Below, in pieces: positions 1-11,392 of a DNA stretch of 64,000 nt; within the stretch, counting starts at the first letter, position 1, and every line of letters begins with the position of its first letter. This DNA comes from Alisma plantago-aquatica (lineage: Eukaryota; Streptophyta; Magnoliopsida; Alismatales; Alismataceae): contig OY856409.1 of assembly GCA_963693085.1 (NCBI GenBank), positions 504,823,303 through 504,887,302 of the forward strand, in the 5' to 3' direction. The notes under the pieces were generated by a model that saw only the letters and a program-made list of their open reading frames with translations, was not told where the DNA came from and made no database searches. A program made the position numbers and the translations under genes.

Positions 1-452
1 ACACCATGTGTCATTCTCATCGTCTCCTGAAAAGAAAACATTCAGGATATCTTTAGAGATTTGGAATTTCTTCTCGGCGATCATGGATGTAAGGATCACT
101 TGAGGATTTAGCTGCGGTACAAGGGAGTCATAATTCCAATGCAAATTTGTGAGAATTCATGAACTAATTTCGTTCTTGTCATAGAATTATGAAAGCAATC
201 ACATTCGACGATCAGGGAAGATAGGTGATGAACAGATAGCAACCTCGCCTCTTGGTCGATGATAGCTTGACGCCTAGGGCTAGGCTCAAACAAGGCTCTA
301 AAAGGAAAAGGATTCCTAGGAAGAAGGTCTTTATACCTATTTACAACTTCTATTAAGACAAAGAGGGTCTCATCGAAGGGAATCAAGCGAGAGGATGAAG
401 AAGAGGATGGTGCATTGCTAGGGGTGGGTCTCTTTTTTCTACGAGAAGCCAT
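1..452 (-). pseudogene. Candidate Sirevirus-type third ORF (env-like / 'putative plant transposon protein'), N-terminal part
   Basis: The frame opens with MASRRKKRPTPSNAP at 452 (an in-frame ATG also lies at 521), has a serine run, then a mixed helical stretch with FEPSPRRQAIIDQEARLL. It ends at a stop at 108. A neighbouring frame continues to the window edge with SMIAEKKFQISKDILNVFF, so a frameshift near 110-120 probably splits one protein. This layout (basic Ser/Pro-rich start, then a segment like VRGKxIxFSxxxINxFLG) resembles the downstream ORF of plant Sireviruses and proteins labelled putative plant transposon protein. It lies downstream, in the same strand sense, of a Sirevirus-like pol (37251-40210) once the array at 591-36769 is removed, leaving about 0.55 to 0.6 kb between them. 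Cellular role is unknown. The family call is by memory and weak; an unrelated transposon ORF is possible. Confidence 0.4.
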
Positions 453-585
453 GGAGGTGCAAAGAAGGAGAAGAAGAGAGCAAACACAAAAAACAAACCA
501 CCAAAACCATTCACACACCAAGGTTGAGAAAGGGGGAAGGTCTAGGGTAGTCTATCTAGGTTGGATTAGGGCTAGGAAAGGTAAG

Positions 586-590
586 GTAAG
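586..590. repeat. 5-bp target site duplication, left copy (family A array)
   Basis: GTAAG directly precedes TGTAATGACC, the first bases of the first family A LTR. The same five bases follow the last LTR at 36770-36774. This marks the outer limits of the whole three-LTR array as one insertion. Confidence 0.8.
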
Positions 591-650
591 TGTAATGACC
601 CCTTTTCAAATTAGTCATCTGATTAGGGTTTACTTGGATAATTGTATGAT

Positions 651-667
651 TAATTAAGTTGATCATT
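651..667. repeat. 17-bp LINE target site duplication, left copy
   Basis: TAATTAAGTTGATCATT, identical to 5750-5766. The uninterrupted site is seen in family A copies 2 and 3 (around 11455 and 31917), which proves the insertion. Confidence 0.95.
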
Positions 668-768
668 TTTTTTTGGAAAATTGGGTAAGTATATTCCAAA
701 AACCCCCTAAAATGGGACAAAGTTACATGCCACACCCATACATGTGACTACACACATCTAGGAATTGG

Positions 769-3700
769 TTACAGCAGATCCCAATTCCTAGCTATAATAG
801 GAGGGAAATCAAGACAAGATTTAAAAGTAAAGTACATTCTCTTAATATCAAGTGCAAGACGGCTGAAGATGGCAACAAAGTCAGAAGCGCCATCGTTATG
901 TAGCCTTTTATTACGCTCCTCCCAAATGAAGTGAACAACACCAGTGATGGCCCAATGTTCAATGATTCTGGATTGCTTTGACCTTTTACCAAGATCCATG
1001 AGGCATTCATATAGAGAATATGAGGCTCTGACGTTGAGCTTAAGTTGATCATGTCCCCAAATATATTTCCAGTATTTGTAGCCCCCTAAAAGATGAGTAA
1101 TGGAGTCATTGTGTTGGCCACAAAGTAAGCATGTAGGAATAGGAGCTCCCGACCACGAACTAATCTTTTCCATAGTAGGTAGTACATTTGTGAGTTCTCT
1201 AAAGGTAGTAAGACTCCATCTAGGATAGTATTTGGAGAGCCAAAGATTTCCATAAGCCTTATCAGATGGATGCTTTTGTCTTGCAATCTCCCAAAGATCC
1301 TTGCCTTCCCAAGCTGAGAAGGAAGGCCATAGAGCTACCATACGTCTGTGACAAGTAGAGCCATTCCTGGAAGTAATAGACAAGGTATCACCATACCTAC
1401 AAGAAAGCCATGAGCTCCATATACATTGCGCTTGGGTGAACTTCTTGATGCGACGTAACGAATGGTAATCCGCAAGTTCATCAAGTCTCTTAAGCCCCAA
1501 GCCACCTTCGTCAAGTAGGTAAGCTAAACGTGACCAACTGGAGGGGTGCACCGAGCTACCCCAAAGGAAGTTAGAAAGTAACAACTCCATTCTTCGTAAG
1601 ACAGCAGGAGGGGTGTCACCCATACACATCCAATAGCTGATCAGACCCATGGCACAGTGCTTAACAAGCACAAGATGACCAGCCATAGATATTTTAGAAC
1701 CAGGCCATCTCTATATCATATCTCTGAGCTTATCTAAACATTCATGGAAATGATGCCTCCTGAGGTTGCCTCCATCCATAGGAAAACCAAGATACTTTGT
1801 GGGCCACGTACCACGCTAAATACCCAAGCAGCTAATCAAGGTGTCCTTGTTGTGGCAAGAAGAGCATAAGAATATATGTGTTTATTCGGATTGCATTTCA
1901 TGCCAGAAACAGAACCAAATTCAAGAAAAACCTGTTTGAGTTTGACAAGGCTGCGTAGACATCCCTCGGAAAAGATAAGTACATCATCTGCAAACATAAG
2001 ATGGCTAAGAGTTTTGGTCCCATTAATGGAATAGCTCCTGATGAGTCTATTATCATACGCCTCCTCAAGACATCTGCTGAGACCTTCCATAGCAATAGCG
2101 AAAAGAAGAGGGGAGAAGGGATCACCTTGCCTAAGACCGTTGGAGCTTTTGAAGAAGCCAACCGAAGAACCATTTAGCAAGAGAGAAAAGGATGGAGTTT
2201 CCACACATTGGTTAAGAATGAAGATAAACTTTTCATTGAACCCCAGGCTGTAGAGACAATCCCAAAGGTAAGACCAACGAACAGAATCGAAAGCCTTAGT
2301 AATATCCAACTTGATGCAAGCAGTGGGAGGACTGAATTTCCGATTGAATCTAAGAGTGAATTTAGCTGCATGAAGGGAACAATCCTCAATACTCCTACCT
2401 TTGACAAAAGCACCTTGGTAGGGAGAGATAATCTTTGGCAGTTTAGAAGCTAGTCTCCTTGATATGACTTTAGTGATAATTTTATAGAGCATCGAGCAGC
2501 AGGAGATAGGCCTGAAGTCAGCAACGTACGAAACAATGTCCTTCTTGGGAATAAGAGCAAGAAAAACATGGTTGACTTGCCTAACCATGTTTCCCCCTTC
2601 AAAAATACATTGGACAGCCTTAAGGAGATCATCACAAATGACGTTCCAATTACCCCTATAGAAATAACCATTGAAGCCATCCGGGCCCGAGCTTTTGTGA
2701 GGTCCTATGCTCCACACAGCATCACGAACCTCACTCAAACTTGAAGTAGAGCAAAGCATCCCGTCTCTTGACCATGGTATGGTAGACAGTAGTGTTCCTG
2801 TGAGTCAAAAAGTTCAGTTATTGAGTTGATAGCATCCCGTCTCTTGACCATGGTATGGTAGACAGTAGTGTTCCTATCACCATTGGAGAGCCACTCCATT
2901 CTACTACGCTGCTAGAAATAAACCTCGTCTGGCTTAAGAAGCAAGTCCAATCTTTCAAGGTGAATGAGGTCTGGATCTAGAGGACATCTACAGACCATAG
3001 ATGAAATGTCATCGAGCTCCATTCTTTCTCTAACAATCAGGTTCTTGAGGTTAACATACTATTTGGACCATGTCTTCAACTTCTCTTTGACATTCTTGAG
3101 TTTGTGACAGAATTGGAAGAGAGGATTACCGTGGATTTCAGTCGTCCAAGCCACTTTAATAATGTCCCAACAACCTTCCCAATCCAGCCAGAAATTGAGA
3201 AAATGGAAAGGATTCTTCTTGAAAGAGATAGGCTTCATATTGATGTTTAGAGTACAGTGATATGAATAATTAAATGTGATAAACTTTGTTTTGGAACCAG
3301 GAAATTTAGTCAGCCAAGCATCATTAACAAAGGTTCTATCAAGTTTGCATGCCACCCTTTTAGCAACACCTTGCCTATTATTCCATGTATAACCTCCTTA
3401 CTAATGACAGGTAATTCGGTTATACCAGCATTATCAAGAGCAGCATTAAAAGAACTAAGGATAACAGAGGGCACCTCACGACCCCCAGCCTTCTCCTCTT
3501 GATTCCTGATATTATTGAAGTCACCAGTGATAAGCCAAGATTCATCTATGCTAGTAGCAATCCTCTCCAAGGTACACCACTGAAAAGAATGCTCAGACAC
3601 AGAGTTCCTAGCATAGATAGCAGTAGTGTAGATGATGAGACCACCTTTATTAATACATTTCAATGTGACCTATTGATCATCCATCTCAACCACAGAAGTA

Positions 3701-3936
3701 GTCCAACAATTAGGATTCCATCCAATGTATATACGACCATTATTATTATGCAGATGACTAGAAACCCATAACCATCCTTTAGGGAACATACGATCAGATG
3801 TATGTATCATGTGAGACTTGATTTTAGATTCAACAAGAATGTACATTGTCGCTTTATTATCAAGGATGGTTCTCCTCACTTCTTTCTTTTTATGTGGCTT
3901 CCCCGAGCCACGAACATTAGTCATGAGAAAGGTCAT
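769..3936 (-). pseudogene. LINE ORF2: endonuclease, reverse transcriptase and zf-RVT-like domain (multiply broken)
   Basis: ORF2 nicks target DNA and copies element RNA. From ATG 3936 (MTFLMTNVRGSG) an apurinic-like endonuclease domain is readable: VESKIKSHMIHTSDRMFPKG, then after an in-frame TAG (3670-3672) SWLITGDFNNIRNQEEKAGG. Near 3390 one base appears missing, since the YTWNNRQGVAKR-like stretch moves to another frame. A 45-bp direct duplication (2755-2799 and 2831-2875) further disrupts the linker. The reverse transcriptase occupies 1836-2759: SSGPDGFNGYFY, LIPKKD, DFRPISCCSMLYKIITKVIS, GLRQGDPFSPLLF and the catalytic FADDVLIFSEG. The C-terminal region 769-1686 has FLWGSS, GGLGLKRLDE and a Cys/His segment CLLCGQHNDSITHLLGG typical of zf-RVT, in another frame. 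Inactive. Confidence 0.9.
2755..2875 (-). repeat. 45-bp direct duplication inside LINE ORF2 (offset 76 bp)
   Basis: AGCATCCCGTCTCTTGACCA and the following 25 bases occur at 2755-2799 and again at 2831-2875, with 31 unrelated bases between. The offset is not a multiple of three, so it alters the reading frame. Confidence 0.9.
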
Positions 3937-5612
3937 TAATGACCTCTGGCAGCCGAGCGGCTCTTATGAGACACATCACCTTTGGACACCCTTGAAGCCT
4001 TGGACGATGAAGAAGAGGAAGCACCATTGGATCGTCTGATTATAGAATCACCAATCTCCCCTGGACGAGCAATGCAAGCAACCACCATTGGGTCTGTAGC
4101 ACTCGAACCTCCATGGACTGCAGCACCAACATCCTCATTCACATCAGCTCCACGACGCTGCGTCGCCCCACCAGCAACACAAGTAGCAACTCCCTCATTC
4201 ACATCTGCACCACGACATTGTGTCACCCCACTAGCAACCCTAGCAGCAACCGGAGACGTTGCCACAGTAGTTGGAGTTACAGCTCCTACAACACTACCGC
4301 CGCCCGGTCCTCCAGTGACTGCAACACCATCATCCTCACTCACATCAGCTCCACAACGTTGTGTCGCCCCACCAATAACACTAGCAGCAACACTAGCAGC
4401 AACATCCTCATTCACATTTGCACCACGATGTTGCATCACCCCACCAGCAGCCCTAGCAGCAACCGGAGATGCTACCACAGTAGTCGGAGTTGCAACACCT
4501 GCAACACTAACGCCTCCTTGACCCTTCGAGCCAACCCTTCCATCAGCCATGCCAGCACGACCACCTCCAGGATGGGGCACTCCACCATCAGCCTGTGCAC
4601 CCGATTCAAGCCTAGCAACACCCAAGACCCCCATGTTGTTGCCAACACCATCAGCATGCCCGCAATCAGCCCTTGGTTCGGTGCCAACAACACCTGAGGA
4701 AGAGGTGCCACCATCTTGTCCGCTGTTTGAACTAACAACCACGACCTGATCGGCCCCTTGTTCATCCTCCGTTGCACTAGCAACATCTGTTGCCTTCCCT
4801 TTCTTACCAACTACCTTCCAGATTTGCGATGTTGGAGCAGGTTCTACCATCTTAGTAGCCAGTTTGATAGGACAATCTGACACATCATGGCCAAATACCC
4901 TGCACTCGACGCACCTCTTAGGGACATGTTCATATTGAATCTTCACCGTCATAGGGTCACGCCGAGGCATGTTGACCCAAACCTCCAGCGGAGGTTCTTC
5001 ATCGGTGTCGATTTCCACCAACACACGTGCCTCTCCCAGCGACTCCTTCCCTAAGGACTTGTAGTCGATCCTGAGTAGTTTCCCTACTCCGCTTGCGACG
5101 ATCCCAATAGCCCTAGGGGACTAGTTGTGCCCCATGCTTGGTATGCTGATCCAGACTGGTATGGTGCTGAAGAAGTCCTTCTGCAAGTCGTCACCCATCT
5201 TGTAGTCCTTGACAACCACCAATCGGCTATCAAACCATCGAGGTCCACCATTGATAATTCTCGTCTTGTCCTCGGCCGAGTTGAAGCAAAGGAAGAAGAA
5301 CTTGTTCGGTTTGGAGAATAGGTCGAATCCTCCCTTAGGCTTCCAAACCCTATGGATCCAAGCAAGAAGATGATGGTAATATGGCCTCTTGCCCATCACA
5401 TATAGGATCATTGTATGTTCCCAGCACTTCTCCATGGAATCATAAGTTGGCTCATCTATTGTCACGAAATGCTTGACGTCGATCCTCATCTCAGGCGGGC
5501 TGAACGCATGCTTCTCGCTGTCTAGTCCACCGCCGGCCAGAACCTGATTCCAGGCCCGTCTGAGGGTGGGGCGCTCTGGCGCAGCAAGTGCCTCAACTCC
5601 AGGAGGCATCAC
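3936..5612 (-). pseudogene. LINE ORF1: RNA-binding protein with DUF4283-like domain and CCHC zinc knuckle
   Basis: ORF1 of plant L1 elements binds the element RNA in the ribonucleoprotein. Here translation from ATG 5612 (MMPPGVEALAAPERP) gives a DUF4283-type region (CFNSAEDKTRIINGGPRWF, IPVWISIPSMG). It stops at TAG 5121-5123, where the family usually has a tryptophan before SPRAIG, so a TGG to TAG change is likely. The same frame then continues without shift to 3936. Past the stop comes a knuckle CVECRVFGHDVSDC (CX2CX4HX4C), then an Ala/Gly/Val-rich tail with repeated units containing RGADVNED. The ORF ends TAA at 3936-3938 and overlaps the ORF2 ATG by one base (TAATG). With one premature stop it would yield only about 163 residues. 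Confidence 0.85.
4120..4480 (-). repeat. Degenerate tandem repeats inside LINE ORF1
   Basis: The ORF1 tail is built from repeated blocks reading GGATQRRGADVNED, SGVTQCRGADVNEG, GGATQRCGADVSEDD and GGVMQHRGANVNED. A longer unit with TPTTVxxSPVAARxA is also repeated. On the plus strand these appear as recurring CATTCACATC/CTCACATCAGC blocks spaced at tens of bases. They look like in-frame expansion of a low-complexity linker. Confidence 0.7.
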
Positions 5613-5749
5613 CGCAGCTATGGTGCTGGAGAGGGAGGAGGGAGAACCCCCTTCGGGGGGAAGGGAGGGGCTTACCTCGGAGGTCCCCGTCCGTCCGTCG
5701 CTGAGGCGCCTCCAGTCCTAGGGCAAAGCGCGACGCATAACGCTCCGTC

Positions 5750-5766
5750 TAATTAAGTTGATCATT
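5750..5766. repeat. 17-bp LINE target site duplication, right copy
   Basis: Identical to 651-667. The family A LTR resumes directly after it with GTTTAAATC. Confidence 0.95.
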
Positions 5767-5868
5767 GTTTAAATCTTTATTAGTGATGGTAGTTAAATTT
5801 TAATGTTTTAAATATAATGAGAAATTTTAATCATACTTTGATCCACCTAATTAGGGTTAACATTTCAG

Positions 5869-5896
5869 AAACCCTAATCGGCCCAAATTAGGGTTT
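5869..5896. promoter_or_regulatory. Telo-box inverted repeat in family A LTR (copy 1)
   Basis: AAACCCTAAT and ATTAGGGTTT form perfect 10-bp arms around the loop CGGCCCAA. The same structure is intact in the other two LTRs at 11573-11600 and 32035-32062. AAACCCTAA is the plant telo-box, a known site for TRB-type Myb proteins. A role in this LTR is inferred only. Confidence 0.6.
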
Positions 5897-6250
5897 TGGT
5901 GATATATGAATACAAAATTTGATAAGTATAGTGTCTCACTAAATGATTTTTAGTATTTTATGTGTAAATCTGATTTAATTCAAATTTGGATATGATTTGT
6001 ACATATACAATATGAACAATATTGAAAAATATTAGAATTTGTGAAGAATGTTCTAACCTATTTATTGGTCGAGTTTCAAACTCGTTCGATCATATTTTCA
6101 AATTGATATAGCAGTGTGGTAATTGAATTTTATATTTTTATTGGTATATCAAATTAATCTCAAATTTTAAATGTGCTTGATAAAATCAATTATAGACACC
6201 CATTTAAATTGGATTAATTTTTAAATGACTTTGGTCTCTACAGAGAAGGT

Positions 6251-6286
6251 GTCGGTCGAGTTCTGTGATGGACAAACTCGACCGAC
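6251..6286. promoter_or_regulatory. CGGTCGAG inverted repeat in family A LTR (copy 1)
   Basis: Perfect 12-bp arms GTCGGTCGAGTT and AACTCGACCGAC enclose a 12-base spacer. The arms are identical in copies 2 (11954-11989) and 3 (32416-32451), although the spacer and neighbouring bases vary. Nearby are weaker relatives, for example GGTCGAGTTTCAAACTCG at 6068-6085. Function unknown. Confidence 0.55.
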
Positions 6287-9200
6287 CATGCTGTTGACTG
6301 CAATATAGTAGTGTAGTATTTGATTTGTATTTATTTATTGGTAATTTCAAATGATCTAATTTTTTTTACTGTTTCTTATAAACTCCATTTCAGACATTGG
6401 GTTAAATTTTCATAATTTTTTAATGAGGTTTGTGTTATGCAATATGTGGTTTCTCTCGAGTTTATATCTCAGCCGACCAACCAGTCTGAGCAAAATAAAA
6501 ATACATTGAGGGGCTTGTTTGCACATGTTCTAAGCATCTCAATTCATCTATATCACTAAAATAACACATAAGGAGCTCTCATAACTCATCCTTCCTTTCA
6601 AAGAAACGAAATTCTTGAGAGAGAGGAGAGCTAGGGTTTTGAGTAGAGAAAGTGGAGGAGATGATGACCTAGGGTTTCTCTATCCAAGATATGATGAAAT
6701 CAAGTAAGGTTAGCTTCTTTGCATAGAATTTCATGGTGAATCTTCTCTCAAATGTCAATATTAAGTCCCTCCCATTATTTGATTCGAAATAACATCAAAT
6801 CCCCCCCTTTTCTCACTCTTTCTCTTCTAATCCCCATTTCTAGGGTTTTCGAGTTGAGAGAAGAAAGAATTGGATTCTTTTGCGAGAGTTTGATTGGGTT
6901 TCCAAAAATTCAGATGTTGACCTACGTTTTTAAGGTGCTTGGAACCTGAGATGAGTGTTTTTTTCCCTCCTAAGCTTTGTATTCATGTTGAAAGCCTAAT
7001 TCAATCCGGCTAAAACAATCAGAAACCTTGTTTGTATATGTATGTGATTTGATTTGATTTGGGAAAGATATTGGGAAATCCAATTTTACTGATGTTAATT
7101 ATTTCTCATTGATTGAAACTTGATTAGTTCTTGTTATATTGATTGAGGATTCATGGGTATTCTTATGGGTAGATGACTATGGTATTTCATGTGATTTTGC
7201 CTAAAAATCAGCCCAATGGACGATATGCTTGGAATTGAATTGACATGTATAAAGTCATATTTGAATTCTACTAGATTGTATTATACAAGTGTATTGTTGA
7301 ATGTTAATGGAATTGAATGACCACATATCTTGATTAGGATATGTGTTGAGGAAGTGAATGAAATGATTCAATTAATCAATGTATACTTATGATTGATGAA
7401 TGGAATGTGTGAAAATGGAAACTAGGGTTTCCATGTTTGTGAATAACCTTAATGAACCCTTGAGACATGATTGGATTACTTAATGATATGATTATTATGA
7501 TATGTTGAGCTAAGGAATGACTTATTGAAAACCCTAAAGTTTATTACTAAGACAATTATGAGTGATAAAGCTAGAACTTGTATATGATGTTTGAAATGTG
7601 ATCAAATGCTAAAGTTGAAAGTATTAATACTTCAATTGAATATGATGAGTCTTACTATATCATATAAGTCTAATGTATTTGTTTTAGTATAATAAAGAAT
7701 GATCATTGTTGATTATGGGAATGAAATTAGTAGTCAACGTCAAGGTACATTTATCTGAATATAAGAGACAATATGAACAAGATGTACTTAAAGGTGATTG
7801 CAAGATAAAGATGAAACTAATGAAGATAGTATGATGAAGTATTTTATCTTTTATTTAATTACATATGGATTAACCCAAATTAAATAAAATATACTAAGAA
7901 TTGTACTTTGATCAATGTTATGTAGAAGAGAAGCATTGTATGTAAAGTGAATCAAGAAATATTGATCTAGATGATGTAATGAACATGAAATGAAAAAAGT
8001 TGAGACTACTGAGTATAAAATGATGGAGAAGGATAGGAATTAGTAGATGATTCTAAGAATGTAACTCTTACCCTAAAATGATGAGTTTGATGATTCTAAT
8101 GAATGGCAATGTCAAATGGGTGATTAAGAGATGTACTTAACTGTAGTTGAATTCAACAAAATGATGAAACTCAAGTATTTGAATTGACTTACAAGAATGT
8201 GTTCTTGTATAGTGATTGTTTGATAGAATACTTGTATTATGAGAATGAACTATTTTGATGGAATTCAAATGATAATCAACATGTGTTGACTAGCAAACCC
8301 ATATGAAGAATGTAAAATAATAGAATAAGATAATTGAATCTGTTATGCATGTATATGCATGAAATTTATTTACATCTATTGAGATTAGATGGAACAAGCA
8401 TATGTTGTATGATAAATCTATTCTGAGTATGAGGAATGATACATGATGTCTATATGCTTTTACTATTGCTTGTTCTAATGCATCTACTAATATTTGTTAA
8501 GAACTGTGGTATACAATGAACAGATGAGGAATATGTTGCAATGGAATTTAATATGCACTCCTTACTTTGAGAAACCCTGATAAGGGTAAATGTTGCATAA
8601 TGAGATTATGTCTAGGGCTGAAAGCCCACTGATGATGATAAAACCCTAATGGGGTAAATGATGGACAATAAGATTATGTATTGGGTTGAAGGCCCACTAT
8701 TGATGATTGCGATGAGTTGATGCAGAAGATAGAAATAATCATATTTGTTGCAATCTATAGACTTATTGTGCTTCTTGCTTTGATCATTGTCCTTATTGAT
8801 AAACTTAATCTATTTCATGTTATTATAGTTACGCGAGAATACACATATATGATATATGATGTTTTGAATTCTTGTAAGATGAGTAAAAGAGATTAATAAC
8901 AAGTGAAATGATGGAACATCTAGTTAGGTTCCCTGAACACCGTGAGTTTCCCCTGAGGACCACACTGGGGAAACAAAACGGATCTCCTTGTAGTAATCAA
9001 TGAATTATGAGAACGATTTTTGGAGTGTGGATCGAGACTTTAAAGGTTAGACCACCAGGATTTAGGAGTGAGTCATCTGGAGTGGCTCCGGCCCTAAATC
9101 CTTGCTATGAAAGTCTATGTCCAGATGGAATAAACTCCGTTGAAATGAAATATGTGAAATGTGAAATGAAAAATATGTGAAATACTGTGATATGTTATAT

Positions 9201-10599
9201 ACTGTTTTGCTGGTTCCTATCTCATGTACCTGAGATGAGGACGTGAGCCTCTTTAGGCAACCCTGAGGTGGCCAGGGTTTGTTGTTGATATCTTAGGGTG
9301 GCCCAAGATAGTGACAGTGAGTCGTTGACATGAGAATCAGGTGTGGCAACTTCTACTTGGTGTGGTACAAGCCATATAGTTTCATGGAAAATGAATAAAA
9401 GATGATAAGTTGTGTAGAACATGATTTGAATGGTTGTTACATTCTTTGTACTACTACTTGATGATTTGTTATTGTTGATTATGCTTCTTGTTGAGGAAAG
9501 TAATCATGTTGATATGGATATTTTCTATTTCATATAATGATATGTCACGCTGACAAGTTATAAATGATGGGATTTATATCCATTTTGAATATGAGTTGGA
9601 TTGCTTGCTATTTGATAGTATTGTTTGGTCAAAATGTTTTATGTGTACTTCAGCTTTAGGACTACAGGATGTGTTCCTGGTCCGGCTGGTGGAGTGTCAC
9701 AAATATAATGTTATTGTTATGTATTGATTCAAAATGCTTAGAACTTGACTTATTACTCATGTAGTAAGATTCTTAATTTGAACTAGAAGTATCTGCTGAT
9801 TTGTTCATGTCCAGTTGATGGAGTGTCACAAGGGTAATGTTATTGTTATGTATTTATTCAAAATATCTTAGAACTTATCTTATTTCACATGCAGTAGGGC
9901 TCTTAATCTGAATTGAGAAGTATATGTTGATTTGTTCATAGACATGCTCTAAAAGATGTTTCAAGGTTATAATGGGTTCAAGTGATTGCCTTATCTGTTG
10001 GATTATATTACCATTGCAAGATAGATTTGACTCATTATAGAACTTTTTGCTATACTTTTCAATATTTGCATGTTTCTTTTAAGTTTTATACTTAATCTGA
10101 TGTTGATGCATGTACCTAGCTTGAGTGGGAGGTATCCACTCACTGGGGCTCTAAATGAGTCTCATGAGGTTGTTTCAAATGTTTTTAGGTATAATGCTAT
10201 CCAACGGAGAGGTCGTGACAAAGAAGATATAAATAGTATAATCTAGATAGATTAGAATGTCCATGTACTCTCTCTTTCCTGGAATGGGTTGTAGATTAAG
10301 TTTGTTCATCAATGTACATGTATCTGATGTAAACTGAATCGCATATGAGGACAATATTTTATTCTAGATTTAATGGAGTTGAATATGATTTGTGATATCT
10401 GAATGTGATGTCCTTGATGTGACATTGATTTATGAGTTTGTGAAGAAAGAAAAAGGAAAAATTTATTTGTGTTCTTCATATATTGTTTAATCGCCTTTGT
10501 CAAGAATTCATTGTTTTATTTCATAATATGGGTTTAGGTTTGGGATTATCTCTAATGGTTGGTATTTATGCTGATCAAAAGAGTGGGTCCCCATAGACG

Positions 10600-10616
10600 T
10601 GGTATCAGAGCCTAGG
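10600..10616 (+). other. Primer binding site (tRNA-iMet), family A
   Basis: TGGTATCAGAGCCTAGG, four bases after the LTR end. It complements the 3' end of plant initiator methionine tRNA. An identical site follows LTR copy 2 at 16313-16329. Confidence 0.85.
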
Positions 10617-11376
10617 TTAGATGAGTTTACACGGACAATAGGATCTAGGACTAATTGATAATGTCGATGTTGATATAACCTGAATGATGTGCATACTGAC
10701 TTAACTCAGTATCCAAATACTCTGGTCAAGTATTTGGGTATTGAGCTAAGCTAGTATGGAACTGCCGATTATACTTCTTCTGGATGCCCTGACCAAGTAT
10801 CCAAATGAACATAGTTTGGTAGTATAATAAGATACATGATAAAAAAGAGAAGAATGGTGATAAAATGGTGACAGAGAAAAGGATTTTATAATTCAATATG
10901 GAACCTATGGAAAGCATGAAATTTCATATAAGAAAGATGAAATCTTAATGGATAATGAAGACAATCTCTAATGAGTTTGAATTTGAGTATGAAATATGAA
11001 ATTGTGAGAAAACGCTATGAACTAAGATGCATACTAGATGATCTTCTTTATAAAGGAAATTGATGAATGCAGATGATAATATGTGAATGAGTCATAATCT
11101 TAATCCATGAGATACACAATAAAAAAGGATGTGAAAGGTGATGTGAATTAGATCTTGATAAATGATGTATCACTAATATCTTTGAAGTAAGTGTTTGTAA
11201 TACTCAAGGAGAGATATGATGATGACATAGGATGAAATATCCATCTAATACAAACAAACATGTCATATGAAAGAAAGATAAAATGGAATACTTTCTAACT
11301 AGATGTTGAGAGAGATGAATGATTAGATGATATGATATTCTTTTGTATCTTTTCTTGGATTTTGGGACGAAATCCT

Positions 11377-11392
11377 AAAAGGAGGGGAGAAT
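11377..11392 (+). other. Polypurine tract, family A internal region 1
   Basis: AAAAGGAGGGGAGAA directly before the LTR start (TGTAATGACC at 11394), the usual plus-strand primer for reverse transcription. It is repeated at 31839-31853. Confidence 0.8.

Larger units (their letters stand above)
668..5749 (-). mobile_element. L1-type LINE (non-LTR retrotransposon), full-length but inactivated
   Basis: The element is 5,082 bp, with its 5' end at 5749 and its 3' end at 668. The poly(A) tail is the T run at 666-674, which merges with the target duplication. A GC-rich 5' leader (5613-5749) precedes ORF1 (DUF4283-like domain and CCHC knuckle), then ORF2 (endonuclease, reverse transcriptase with FADD, zf-RVT-like C-terminus). 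A perfect 17-bp target duplication flanks it. It is inserted in family A LTR copy 1, so it is younger than that LTR. Several stops and frameshifts make it non-functional. Confidence 0.93.
591..10595 (+). repeat. Family A LTR, copy 1 (split by LINE at 668-5749)
   Basis: About 4,906 bp once the LINE and its extra target copy are removed. It is AT-rich and non-coding. It holds a telo-box inverted repeat (5869-5896), a 12-bp-arm CGGTCGAG inverted repeat (6251-6286), a duplicated block near 8570-8710 (two units ending in ...GCCCACT), and two diverged units of about 129 bp (starting near 9690 and 9820, each with GGAGTGTCACAA). Short frames such as 6752-6949 have no recognisable protein. The LTR ends ATA where copy 2 ends ACA, so its terminal CA has probably mutated. 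Confidence 0.85.

Noticed and set aside
4549..4749. Plus-strand frames across 3982-4810 (Pro/Thr/Ser-rich)
   Set aside because: Antisense shadows of the repetitive LINE ORF1 tail.
591..10595. Telomere or interstitial telomeric repeat, because of many CCCTAA/TAGGGTT motifs
   Set aside because: Motifs are single telo-boxes scattered in LTRs, never tandem.
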